Source: a virus
Reading direction: 5' to 3' (one strand)
Length of the DNA: 64,000 nt
Virus record (IMG/VR): IMGVR_UViG_3300042350_002797
Location: 248,001 to 312,000 of that record
Position numbers and translations under genes: made by a program. The notes under the pieces are model-generated. The model did no database searches, was not told the DNA's origin, and saw only the letters and a list, made by a program, of their open reading frames with translations. Position 1 is the stretch's first letter; each line of letters opens with the position of its first letter. Of this stretch, positions 52,828-61,500 are shown piece by piece.

Positions 52828-53025
52828 CTAAAAAGTTTTATTTGGAGTAATATAATCTCTAAAACTACAACTACCTGTTATTTGAGTATTTTTTAAGTAC
52901 AGTGCTTGCATAGCTTTAGCTAACTCTTTTTGGCATTCAGATTCAGAAGTGTAAAAGTTTTGAACACTTCCTTTATGTCTATAAGGGGGTTCTGAACTTA
53001 AGACTATAATAAGTAAAAGCCACAT
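52828..53025 (-). CDS. Small exported protein (65 aa)
   Basis: A short hydrophobic start (MWLLLIIVLSSEPPY) suggests a signal or anchor; two cysteines (ESECQKELA, GSCSFRDY) may pair. No family recognised. It follows the 53029-53667 gene by 3 bases. Confidence 0.5.
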   Translation of the reverse strand: MWLLLIIVLSSEPPYRHKGSVQNFYTSESECQKELAKAMQALYLKNTQITGSCSFRDYITPNKTF

Positions 53026-53028
53026 GTT

Positions 53029-53667
53029 TTATTCCCATGCTACCATCTTAAATCGTTCTCGGGGTATGCCAAAGTAGTTACACTTCCACTCACTCTGCGC
53101 AAAGAAATCTAAATGATGCCATTCTTCTTTACGTCGTAATACATTTACGGCTGCATCTTCCCAATCAATGTTAGACAGTATAGGTTCCACACATTGTTTC
53201 ATATCTAACATTTCTTCATAATTGAATCCATCATACTCCCAATGTAGCAATTCAAAACAATTGCCGTAACAGTCCACATAATCCATACTGTAATCTAATC
53301 CCCATTTAGGACGTAAGCTGATCAGTTGCCATATACGAGGAAAGTATTTGGTCCACATTTTAAGTTGACTCAGTGCTTCATCTTTGTATCCCTTACGTTC
53401 AAATAGCAAACTATGATTTAGAATAGCACCTTCTAGTTTGTCTGATTGATCAAACCAAGGTTGTTTGATTGCTGTGCGGTGATTGCGATGTGCCTGTGTT
53501 TCAGTTAGATTATACTTGGCATACATCTTTTCCAATTCAGTTAGGTCGTAGCCGTTTTGATCAAACAGTTCTAAGTGATGTATCTTAGGAGCGAAGTATT
53601 CTGTTATAGGAACGGTCCAGTGACCTTCTGCGTTCCAGGAGTTGTTGGTTAAAATTACATCTTTCAT
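53029..53667 (-). CDS. Hypothetical Trp-rich phage protein (212 aa)
   Basis: The start at 53667 (MKDVILTNNSWNAEG) is preferred because it overlaps the upstream stop as ATGA. Rich in Trp, His and Leu (KWGLDYSMDYVDCYGNCFELLHWEYDG) and probably alpha-helical. No family recognised. Confidence 0.6.
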   Translation of the reverse strand: MKDVILTNNSWNAEGHWTVPITEYFAPKIHHLELFDQNGYDLTELEKMYAKYNLTETQAHRNHRTAIKQPWFDQSDKLEGAILNHSLLFERKGYKDEALSQLKMWTKYFPRIWQLISLRPKWGLDYSMDYVDCYGNCFELLHWEYDGFNYEEMLDMKQCVEPILSNIDWEDAAVNVLRRKEEWHHLDFFAQSEWKCNYFGIPRERFKMVAWE

Positions 53668-54068
53668 TTGACAATTGGTCCGCCGGTGATCCAAAGTTCA
53701 CAACTACGCTCGCCTGCACATTTAAAATGTAGTAGAGTACAATAACCCAAGTCTGCTGCTTCACGAGTCTTTTCTGCTTGGTATGCTTCGGCGCCCATGC
53801 CATCGTGTATACACTTATACATAGCATCCGTGATGTTAAAGGCAGCACAGTTAGCACACTTCATAGTTTTGGCGGTCTTTTCAATAATGCCCCATTGCTT
53901 GGCACTGTCTTTCCAGTATGTGCCTGGCTCGTCTGGGTTAGCAGGACCGTAGTGATGTTTATCTATAGCAGTCTGTCTGTTCTTGACATTGACTTCTAGA
54001 TCGTATGTAGCTATGGGACAGCCTTTGTTGGCTGCTTCTACTATGTTAATATATTTTCTGTAGATCAT
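53664..54068 (-). CDS. Cys-rich protein, Fe-S or zinc candidate (134 aa)
   Basis: CANCAAFN, MYKCIHDG, LGYCTLLHFKCAGERSCELW and a GGPIV end give at least seven cysteines in a spaced pattern common to marine T4-like phage proteins of this class. The pattern could hold an Fe-S cluster or zinc. It is coupled to the tail-fibre-type gene upstream (ATGA). Confidence 0.65.
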   Translation of the reverse strand: MIYRKYINIVEAANKGCPIATYDLEVNVKNRQTAIDKHHYGPANPDEPGTYWKDSAKQWGIIEKTAKTMKCANCAAFNITDAMYKCIHDGMGAEAYQAEKTREAADLGYCTLLHFKCAGERSCELWITGGPIVK

Positions 54069-55384
54069 CTCTGTTCAATCCAAGTCATTGCGGCCAAGGC
54101 CGCTTTGTTAGTGTTAGGACAGGCTATGGCCAATGTCAGTGTGTCGCTGACTGTGCCTAGACTGCCACGGCCAAGTTGATACACAGTATCTCTGTCTAGT
54201 CTGATGCCCGTGCCGCCACCACCAGCAATCACAAAACCACTGTCAAGATCAATACCATTGGTATAACTGGTAGCACTAACATCGTATTGTGTGAATGCGT
54301 TGACATCGGGCATGTTTATAAAGTTAGCACCAGTTAAAGTAGCATTACGAACCAGTTTATAAAATACTGAAGTGTTGTCTATAGTAGCCGCTTGGAAGAA
54401 TGTGGGCAACACGATTCCTTTCAGTGCAGAACTTTTTAATCTAATGCTGAGTATGGGATAGAAAGTGTTGGCTGAGGCCATAGTGCGGCCTGTAATAGGA
54501 CCAGTAACGTTCTGTGCGATACCCAGTTTGGTCGCTTCACCTTCTGATATAAGACTGTTGGATCCTTGATAGAGATAGTGTGTGCCTGCTACACCTGTGA
54601 GATTTTCTATCTCTAGTCTAATGGGCAGGAATGGCGTTGAACTCCAAGGCACAGTGGCGATATTAGCGTGGTTGAATGTGTGTATGATATGTGTGAATCC
54701 ATCAATCACATAGCCTATGGCAATCTGTCCAGCACCATACCACTCATATTCAAAACTCACCATTTGAACTTTGTCAGGGTCGGCTGTTATGCCACTGTTA
54801 CCTAGGCCATCTAATCGATCGCCGTTCCATTGGCTGCGTGGCACACGATTTTCAACCAATATGCCTGATGTACTGGTACGCACTACCACATTATATTCTG
54901 GTAGTCCATCAGCACCTATGACTCCTGCGTCTTCAAAATAAAATCCATTGGCTTCATCAAATAGGCCAATGCGTCTGCGTATACCTGTTACTGGTGTTTG
55001 AAATCTCACAGCATAGGTCAACGAACTACTGCGTCCTGGAATATATCGCATGACATTGCGAGTCTGACGTATGACTTTGGATCCTAGTGTGTTAGTCACT
55101 GCCATATCCACCCAGTTGGTATTAGTGTTCCAAGTGGCGAATCCACCGTTAGCTGTTGCTTCATCCCAGACATCTGTTTCTTTGCCGTATTGGAACGTGT
55201 TGAAGAAGTCAGTTTGATAGTTTGATATCTTTAGTCTATTCTTGCTGGTATAACCTGCCTGGCTGTCGAGAGTTCTGACAGTTGGCCGACCTTCAGCATC
55301 GTAGGTCATGGCCATGGTTAGGTCATTGGTGTTCGGCTCGTATGAATGAACGTAGTTGGTGCTGTTAGGATACATGTTACCCAT
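54065..55384 (-). CDS. Virion-type fibre or tail protein (439 aa)
   Basis: Beta-rich with lectin-like stretches (YAVRFQTPVTGIRRRIGLFDEANGFYF; NVVVRTSTSGILVENRV; FEYEWYGAGQIAIGYVI) and a Gly-rich C-terminus. Probably a receptor-binding or fibre component. Located between the ubiquitin-like gene and the Cys-rich gene. Confidence 0.65.
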   Translation of the reverse strand: MGNMYPNSTNYVHSYEPNTNDLTMAMTYDAEGRPTVRTLDSQAGYTSKNRLKISNYQTDFFNTFQYGKETDVWDEATANGGFATWNTNTNWVDMAVTNTLGSKVIRQTRNVMRYIPGRSSSLTYAVRFQTPVTGIRRRIGLFDEANGFYFEDAGVIGADGLPEYNVVVRTSTSGILVENRVPRSQWNGDRLDGLGNSGITADPDKVQMVSFEYEWYGAGQIAIGYVIDGFTHIIHTFNHANIATVPWSSTPFLPIRLEIENLTGVAGTHYLYQGSNSLISEGEATKLGIAQNVTGPITGRTMASANTFYPILSIRLKSSALKGIVLPTFFQAATIDNTSVFYKLVRNATLTGANFINMPDVNAFTQYDVSATSYTNGIDLDSGFVIAGGGGTGIRLDRDTVYQLGRGSLGTVSDTLTLAIACPNTNKAALAAMTWIEQR

Positions 55385-55387
55385 AGA

Positions 55388-55846
55388 TTAACTCCAAGGG
55401 CGGCCTTTTTTAAGACCTCCAACATTAGCATTATCTACCACAGTGTTGCCTGAATATTTTGTTGGTAGGTTATCTCTATCGTAAGTGTTACCTAAACGAT
55501 AATAACCTACTGTTACACTGCTGTCATCGCCCGGAGTACCTCTACGCTTTAACTGTGCTATTTCTAGTTTTTGTATTTGTCTACGCTCTCTGCTACCACT
55601 TTGCTCCGGTGTACAAATAATTAAATCACCGTCGACTATACCTGCTGCTGCACAGGTAGTAGAACTATCTCCTAGAGCTATGCTATTAATACTAGGATTT
55701 CCTTCTACACTAATGTTATAGTAGTCTGTAGGAAGCCCTTCGTCTCCAGCAATAGCTGTAATCAAATCATCCAAGGTTGCTGTAACCAGATCAATAGTTA
55801 CATCATCTCTTATACCAGTCAGTCCTTTATAATACAGTGTAGCCAT
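55388..55846 (-). CDS. Possible beta-grasp (ubiquitin-like) protein (152 aa)
   Basis: Residues 1-80 (LYYKGLTGIRDDVTIDLV, ATLDDLITAIAGDEGLP, YYNISVEG, AAGIVDGDLIIC) follow the strand-helix-strand order of ubiquitin, including EG-x-P and GIxDGD. The C-terminal half is disordered and ends KKGRPWS with no diglycine. Located between two tail-type genes, it may be a fibre-assembly factor. The fold is inference. Confidence 0.5.
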   Translation of the reverse strand: MATLYYKGLTGIRDDVTIDLVTATLDDLITAIAGDEGLPTDYYNISVEGNPSINSIALGDSSTTCAAAGIVDGDLIICTPEQSGSRERRQIQKLEIAQLKRRGTPGDDSSVTVGYYRLGNTYDRDNLPTKYSGNTVVDNANVGGLKKGRPWS

Positions 55847-56181
55847 TATTGCTCCCTATAAGGATTATGTTGATGTGCTGGATACATACTAGAGTGAGCA
55901 GTTCTAATGTCAGCAGGATGCTTTGGTTCGTTAGGGCCACCGCCAGCGTCTGTGGTTACAGAACTTACAGGAGCGTATTGAGGATTAGGAGCGTTGCTTA
56001 AAGGACTCATTTCTCCTGGATCTTGCAAGCCTGCAATCTGCTTCATTCTACGAACTTCATCATCATAAGGATTGCTGTCGGATTCTGGTTCAGGTTTCAC
56101 AACTATAACAGGTTCCGGAGCAGGGTTTTCTGCCTGATCCAGCATCTGTAATACTGCTTGTATAAGTTCTTGTGCTCGCAT
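55846..56181 (-). CDS. Disordered leader-bearing protein (111 aa)
   Basis: Starts MRAQELIQAVLQMLDQAEN, then Pro/Glu-rich, with EVRRMKQIAGLQ in the middle, a motif also found at the ends of the 43845 and 44860 proteins. The rest is Pro/His-rich and disordered. A CTAAATA motif lies at 56200-56206. Confidence 0.55.
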   Translation of the reverse strand: MRAQELIQAVLQMLDQAENPAPEPVIVVKPEPESDSNPYDDEVRRMKQIAGLQDPGEMSPLSNAPNPQYAPVSSVTTDAGGGPNEPKHPADIRTAHSSMYPAHQHNPYREQ

Positions 56182-56199
56182 AATATATCCTCTATTAGA

Positions 56200-56206
56200 T
56201 ATTTAG
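56200..56206 (-). promoter_or_regulatory. Late-promoter-like motif
   Basis: CTAAATA 19-25 bases before the 111-residue gene. Confidence 0.4.
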
Positions 56207-56220
56207 CAGGGCAAAAAACT

Positions 56221-57084
56221 TTAATAATATCTGTGTGCTTTTAGATATTCTAAGTATTCTTCTACGCCCTGTTTTAAAGTTCTAAACTTGCTAATATCTA
56301 TTCCGGCAAATGTAAGAGCACTTGTGTCTGCTTGTGTCCAAGTTTGATACTGTTTTTGTAAATCCTCAGGCATATCAATATATTTCTTTTTACCTTTTAA
56401 ATTTTTCAGCATTTGATCAGCTACAGTTTCAAAATTATGCGCCGATCCTGTGCCTACGTCATACACACCAGGTTTGTAATTATTCATAAAATGCCAAATT
56501 ACCTGAGCCACATCTTCTACATAGATGAAGTCTCTATAATAAGACATACTTTCTTGGAATAATTTTAATTGTTTATCTTGTTGTAGCTGATTATACCAAT
56601 GAAATAGTGTACTAGCCATACGCCCTTTATGATATTCATTTGGGCCATACACATTAAATAATCTTAGAATTACAGCGTTGTCTAATTCTTGTTCACTTAC
56701 ATATTTGCTAAATGCATATTGACTAGCAGGTCTATTATCTCCTAGTCCGTAAACTCCTGCACTGCTGGTAAAGATAAAAGGTATATTCTTATACTGGCAC
56801 CAATTATACCATTCTCGTGTGCTTAGTACGTTTCTATTGTAATAATCTTTCCAATCTTTGTCTAAGGTACTAGAATTGGCACCAATGTGTATAACACAGT
56901 CTACGTCTACACCCCAGTCATCTGATCCTAACAACATCTTATACTCTTTGCCTACGAGATTTTTATATTGTTCTGGATGAGGCAAGTCATCAAATATGAT
57001 AATATCACTAATACCCTGTTGGTTAAGATATCCTAATACTACACTGCCAATAAATCCTCCGGCACCTGTAAGTGCTATCTTCAT
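56221..57084 (-). CDS. HldD-like ADP-heptose 6-epimerase (287 aa)
   Basis: MKIALTGAGGFIGSVVLG is the NAD-binding Rossmann motif; IHIGANSSTLDKDW, TSSAGVYG and YAFSKYVSEQ (YxxxK catalytic) follow. ASTLFHWYNQLQ, DFIYVEDVAQVIW and WTQADTSALTFAG match HldD closely. HldD inverts C6 of ADP-D-glycero-D-manno-heptose to form the L-glycero LPS precursor. ATGA overlap with the kinase gene. Confidence 0.85.
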   Translation of the reverse strand: MKIALTGAGGFIGSVVLGYLNQQGISDIIIFDDLPHPEQYKNLVGKEYKMLLGSDDWGVDVDCVIHIGANSSTLDKDWKDYYNRNVLSTREWYNWCQYKNIPFIFTSSAGVYGLGDNRPASQYAFSKYVSEQELDNAVILRLFNVYGPNEYHKGRMASTLFHWYNQLQQDKQLKLFQESMSYYRDFIYVEDVAQVIWHFMNNYKPGVYDVGTGSAHNFETVADQMLKNLKGKKKYIDMPEDLQKQYQTWTQADTSALTFAGIDISKFRTLKQGVEEYLEYLKAHRYY

Positions 57085-57839
57085 TGTATTTCCTCTAAAG
57101 TTGGAGCATATACTCCGATGTGCTGCACAGTAATGCTACTAGCTCGAACAGCAAATGGAATAGATTTTTTTATACTACCTTGTTCTAGATATGCGTAAGT
57201 CAATGCGGCGAGAAAAGTATCTCCGGCGCCGCATACATCTGCTACTTCTATTTCAGGAGTAGAGTATATAACATCTTTATATTTTGCACCTCGAGAACCC
57301 AGAGTAATAATTAAATCTGTACATTCGCTCTCTGCTTCTTTATATTCTTTTTCGTTTATTTTAACAAAGATGCCTTCAAAATGTTGAAGATCAGTCATTT
57401 TAGTATCCATAAAAATAGGACCATTGAATTTTTGTTTAATTTTACTTACTACTGTATAATCTACAGACCCTTTAGCATAATCACTAATTACTACAGCATC
57501 ATAGTTATTGATAGTTTTACAATCTATTTTTACCGGTCTACTGGTTTGATCTTGATCTACTCTAATCAATTGCTGTTTACTTCTAATATCTATTAATCTA
57601 GTTTTAATACAAGTTTTAGCCCCATGTATAAAATCCACATGACATCCTAAACGTTGTAAATTTGTCTGTACATTAGCTGCCATACCTGGTTTAGTTTCTG
57701 AATATTTAAAATCAAAAACAGGTACAGGTCCTTCTGGACTTATTCTTGTAACGTCCCCATATTGATATTGATCAATACCATTATCCCCGATTAATAATAT
57801 CTTGTATTGTTTTTGTAGTTGAGTGTTCTGTTCTATCAT
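57081..57839 (-). CDS. HldE kinase domain as separate protein (RfaE1, 252 aa)
   Basis: PfkB/ribokinase family of the HldE type: ILLIGDNGIDQYQYGDVTRISPEGPVPVF, GMAANVQTNLQRLG and DVCGAGDTFLAAL (GAGD phosphate-binding motif with catalytic Asp). It phosphorylates D-glycero-D-manno-heptose 7-phosphate. In most enterobacteria this domain is fused to the nucleotidyltransferase; here the two are separate genes overlapping by 59 bases. Confidence 0.85.
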   Translation of the reverse strand: MIEQNTQLQKQYKILLIGDNGIDQYQYGDVTRISPEGPVPVFDFKYSETKPGMAANVQTNLQRLGCHVDFIHGAKTCIKTRLIDIRSKQQLIRVDQDQTSRPVKIDCKTINNYDAVVISDYAKGSVDYTVVSKIKQKFNGPIFMDTKMTDLQHFEGIFVKINEKEYKEAESECTDLIITLGSRGAKYKDVIYSTPEIEVADVCGAGDTFLAALTYAYLEQGSIKKSIPFAVRASSITVQHIGVYAPTLEEIQ

Positions 57840-58179
57840 AAAATATTACCTTAGGAACATGTTGTTCTCCTACAATACTACGACCTCGATAATCACTGCC
57901 TTTTACCATTATGTCTGGTTTGTATTCTTTAATAATGTTGATTAATTCTTCCTTAGAATCAAATAACATCACAGTGTCAACTGTTCTTAAATTATACAAC
58001 ATAAACCTTCTATCATCTTGATTATTAATTGGTCGAGTATTGCCTTTTAGTTCTTTAACTCTACGATCTGTATCGATACAAACTAATAATTGATCTCCTT
58101 GACTTCGTGCAAATTGCAATAGTTCCAAATGTCCTCTATGCAATATGTCAAATGTACCATTAACTATTACTTTGCTCAC
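57781..58179 (-). CDS. HldE nucleotidyltransferase domain as separate protein (RfaE2, 132 aa)
   Basis: VIVNGTFDILHRGHLELLQFA carries the GTFD and HRGH nucleotide-binding motifs; KELKGNTRPI, MVKGSDYRG and HSTTKTIQDI complete the cytidylyltransferase-like fold. It adds ADP to heptose 1-phosphate. Followed by the kinase gene and HldD. Confidence 0.88.
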   Translation of the reverse strand: MSKVIVNGTFDILHRGHLELLQFARSQGDQLLVCIDTDRRVKELKGNTRPINNQDDRRFMLYNLRTVDTVMLFDSKEELINIIKEYKPDIMVKGSDYRGRSIVGEQHVPKVIFYDRTEHSTTKTIQDIINRG

Positions 58180-58543
58180 TTTGACTATCTCCTGGAGCGA
58201 TACGATAATTGTCTTCTACTGAATCAGCAGTGCTAACTTCGAAAATTATGCTGTTAGGTTGCAGTGCTTCTAATTGATGCGGCTGTAAAGGAGGATTGTG
58301 CCATACATCTCCTTCCTTAAGCAATTTTTCATGCATAGTGGCTGTTTTGGTATCTATATATCTAAGCATAAATTGTCCTGCATTTACAAACCAAGTTTCA
58401 TCTTTTTCCTTATGAAAATGCATACTGAATTTAGCTCTAGCACGTTCAAACACCATAAGTTTTCCACAATACTTGTCGTTAGTGGCCCAAATAATTTCAT
58501 AGCCCCAACCTTTCTTAACCATACCTTCTAATCGTTGTGTCAT
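58160..58543 (-). CDS. Cupin, sugar-phosphate isomerase-like (127 aa)
   Basis: KGWGYEIIWATNDKYCGKLMVF begins the cupin domain; FSMHFHKEKDETWFVNAGQF gives the metal-binding H-x-H-x4-E cluster, LQPHQLEAL the last His. Similar single-domain cupins occur next to sugar-nucleotide genes. A role in heptose precursor supply (a GmhA-like step is otherwise missing) is speculative. Confidence 0.7.
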   Translation of the reverse strand: MTQRLEGMVKKGWGYEIIWATNDKYCGKLMVFERARAKFSMHFHKEKDETWFVNAGQFMLRYIDTKTATMHEKLLKEGDVWHNPPLQPHQLEALQPNSIIFEVSTADSVEDNYRIAPGDSQSEQSNS

Positions 58544-61500
58544 TGTTTTTTCCTAAAATAGTAATCACCATCAGGCCCATTAGTACAAAATTGTCCAAGA
58601 TTTTCAAAACCCAAAGATTCCATATAGGTTATTACTTCATCTTTTAAAGGAGCCCCTTTATTATATTCTACACTTTGACATTCTAAAATAACATGATTAC
58701 AATTGGATAGAGTTTCTTGAGCACCTTTTAATACATCTAATTCAGCACCTTGCACATCCATTTTGATTAAATCTGGTTTAGGTAATTTTTTTAAATTCAC
58801 TACAGCATCTAAGGTAACAGTAGTATACTGTCGTCTATGACTGTCATTAAAGTATTCATGTGCTTCAGCATTGACTTCTATGTTTTCTCTATAATAACTG
58901 TTACCGCCTGGATGATAAGTGTTTTGATAGAAATCTACTTGTCGACCAGTAGTGTCACTAAGAACTCCAATATGATATTGTAAATTTTGTTCTTTATAGA
59001 TAAATTCACATTCTGGCATAGCTTCAAATACAACATATTCCGAGTCAGGCCAAATACGTCGAGCTTCGTTGGTCCAGTGTAATACACATGCACCTATATC
59101 ATAGACTACTTTAGGCTCTATAGATAAAGTTTTTAAATATTCTACATGCTGGTATGGAATTAATCTTTGACTGCCTAATTCTCTTAATCGATCTGTATAA
59201 TCTGTAATTTTGGGAATCGGAGCAACTTCTGGCGTAATGTTAAAATGTGTTTGACCTATATGGCTACATACAATACTAGTATCTGCCCAAATAGTAAATC
59301 CTTTATCTTTAGCTTTGCGACAAAAATCTATATCTTCGCTAATTGTATGGCTATGATCTAGTGCAGGATAATACATAAATTGTGGATATCCAATTGATCT
59401 AAACACTTCCGATTTAACTAGTACACAGCCAAACCCGCAAGCTGCTATTTCCACTACGCCTCGATTTTGTATTTTATAGTAAGGTATATGATTCACACCA
59501 CCAGTATTATTGTTTTCATATACTTCTAGTATTTGCTCAGGTTTACGTTGTCTGTAAATTCCAGTGACTACATCTTTGTTATGACTTAATAGTTTTTGTA
59601 ATGTATCAGGAGCGAATGCCATATCTGCATCTACTGCCCAAAGATAATCGTATCCTTTGACTGCCCAATCTGCAATAAGATTGCGAACTTGATCTACTCT
59701 ATATCCATAGAAGTACTGAAATGTGGTTTGGTAATCCTCGGGTATTATCTGATCGTAGATGCTCTTGAATGTCTCCGGCTCTATATTCCTGGCTGTGGGT
59801 ATGGCTATTAGTATCTTTTTTTTTAACATAGTAGGTTTACTTATAATGTTTCTTGCTGTACGATTTTGTTCTTCTGCATTAACTTTGTAATCATTTAACG
59901 GATTGGTATCATTATAATTGTACACTATATCCTGTAAACATGCAACTTTATTTGGATCAGCTTGTTCAATTAGTGCATAAAATACTGCGCCATCTCCTCC
60001 TGCCCTGTACCATTCATTGTTTTCATTTTGAAATAAACTATCATCACAATTATCTATGAGATATTTCTTAAATGTTCTTAAATGAGTGTAAGGTAAAATC
60101 CAATTAAAATGGTGCTGTCTATATGTTTTGCTTTGTTTTACTTCTTCAGGATATGGTTGGCTGATTAGGGGTATGTTATCAACCATACTCCAACAACTGC
60201 CATATGTAAATTCTAGATTGTCACTGTACAACGTATTGTAGTATGATAAAATAGTGTTGTCATTTATTAGGCTGTCGTCGCCATCTAGAATCATTATAAT
60301 GCTGTTTTGTTCTAATGTTCTAAACAATTCTACTTGATTACGTACAGCACCTAGATTTTGTTCATTAACAATCAGTGTTATCTTATTTTGTATATGTTGT
60401 GGTAAACTATCAATAAATCTATAGGCTACATCTACAGTATCATCTGTGCTAGCATCATCTATTAAGTAATGATGATAGTTGTCATAGTCTTGACAGATTA
60501 CACTTTCTATACAACGTTCAATGTAGTTTCTATTATTATAGAAAGTGCTGACTATATTGATCTGCTGTTCTGTATTAGATTTATAGTTTTCTAACTCTAC
60601 AACATTATGATAACGTCTATTATAAACTTTATGTACTCTACGATTTATTTTACTAACTTGACGATATTCTTCTAGGCTAAGATATAGTCCACAGGTTTTA
60701 TAGAAAAACTGTTTCCATTGTAATGCCACAGTGTCCCATCCTGCTATAGGCTTGACTACATTACAATAGTATTGTTTTTGTTGATGTAGATAAGTGTTAT
60801 GATACGCCTGTACAGTTTGCTCGACAAATTTTTTAATTTGAGCTTCTCGATTTATATCTGTGAAAAGAGAATTAGGTTCTATGGCATAATCAATAAGATA
60901 GCAACTACCTTCCAAGGCAACTTCTTCCAGCGCACCAAATCTACAAGTTATTACTGGTGTGTTATAACATATACTTTCTAGTGTACTGATACCAAATGTT
61001 TCGGGAAAAGCAGCAGGATATATCATAAAGTTAGCAGCAGCTAATCTATCTGCTATTTCACTCTGAGGAATGATACCTGTGAATTCTATATCTAGTTGTG
61101 CATTAGCAGGGTCATTGGCCATTTGACGCCAATCTAATTCTTGTTGGTCTGGTTGGCCATTTACTGTAAATCTATAATAGCCGCCTATTACAGTAAGTTT
61201 AGCTTCAGGTAATTGTTGTTTAACTCTAGGCCATATGTCTTTAACTAAAGGAATCATACCTTTGGTTACACTGGCATTATAAACGAATCTGTTAGGATCT
61301 TTGGCTTTTATGTCGACTTCTTGTTTGTGCAAGTGAGCACCGTTGCGTGTGATAAAAGTTTTGTTTTTAAGAACTTCAAAGTTTCGTCTACGTCCGTGAT
61401 GGCAATTTAGTACATAGGTCAAGTGCCAATCGCTGAGAGTAAAGATAGTAGTAATTTTATTTGAAGTTGTTAGTTCTTCAATAAAATTATCGCCAAGACA

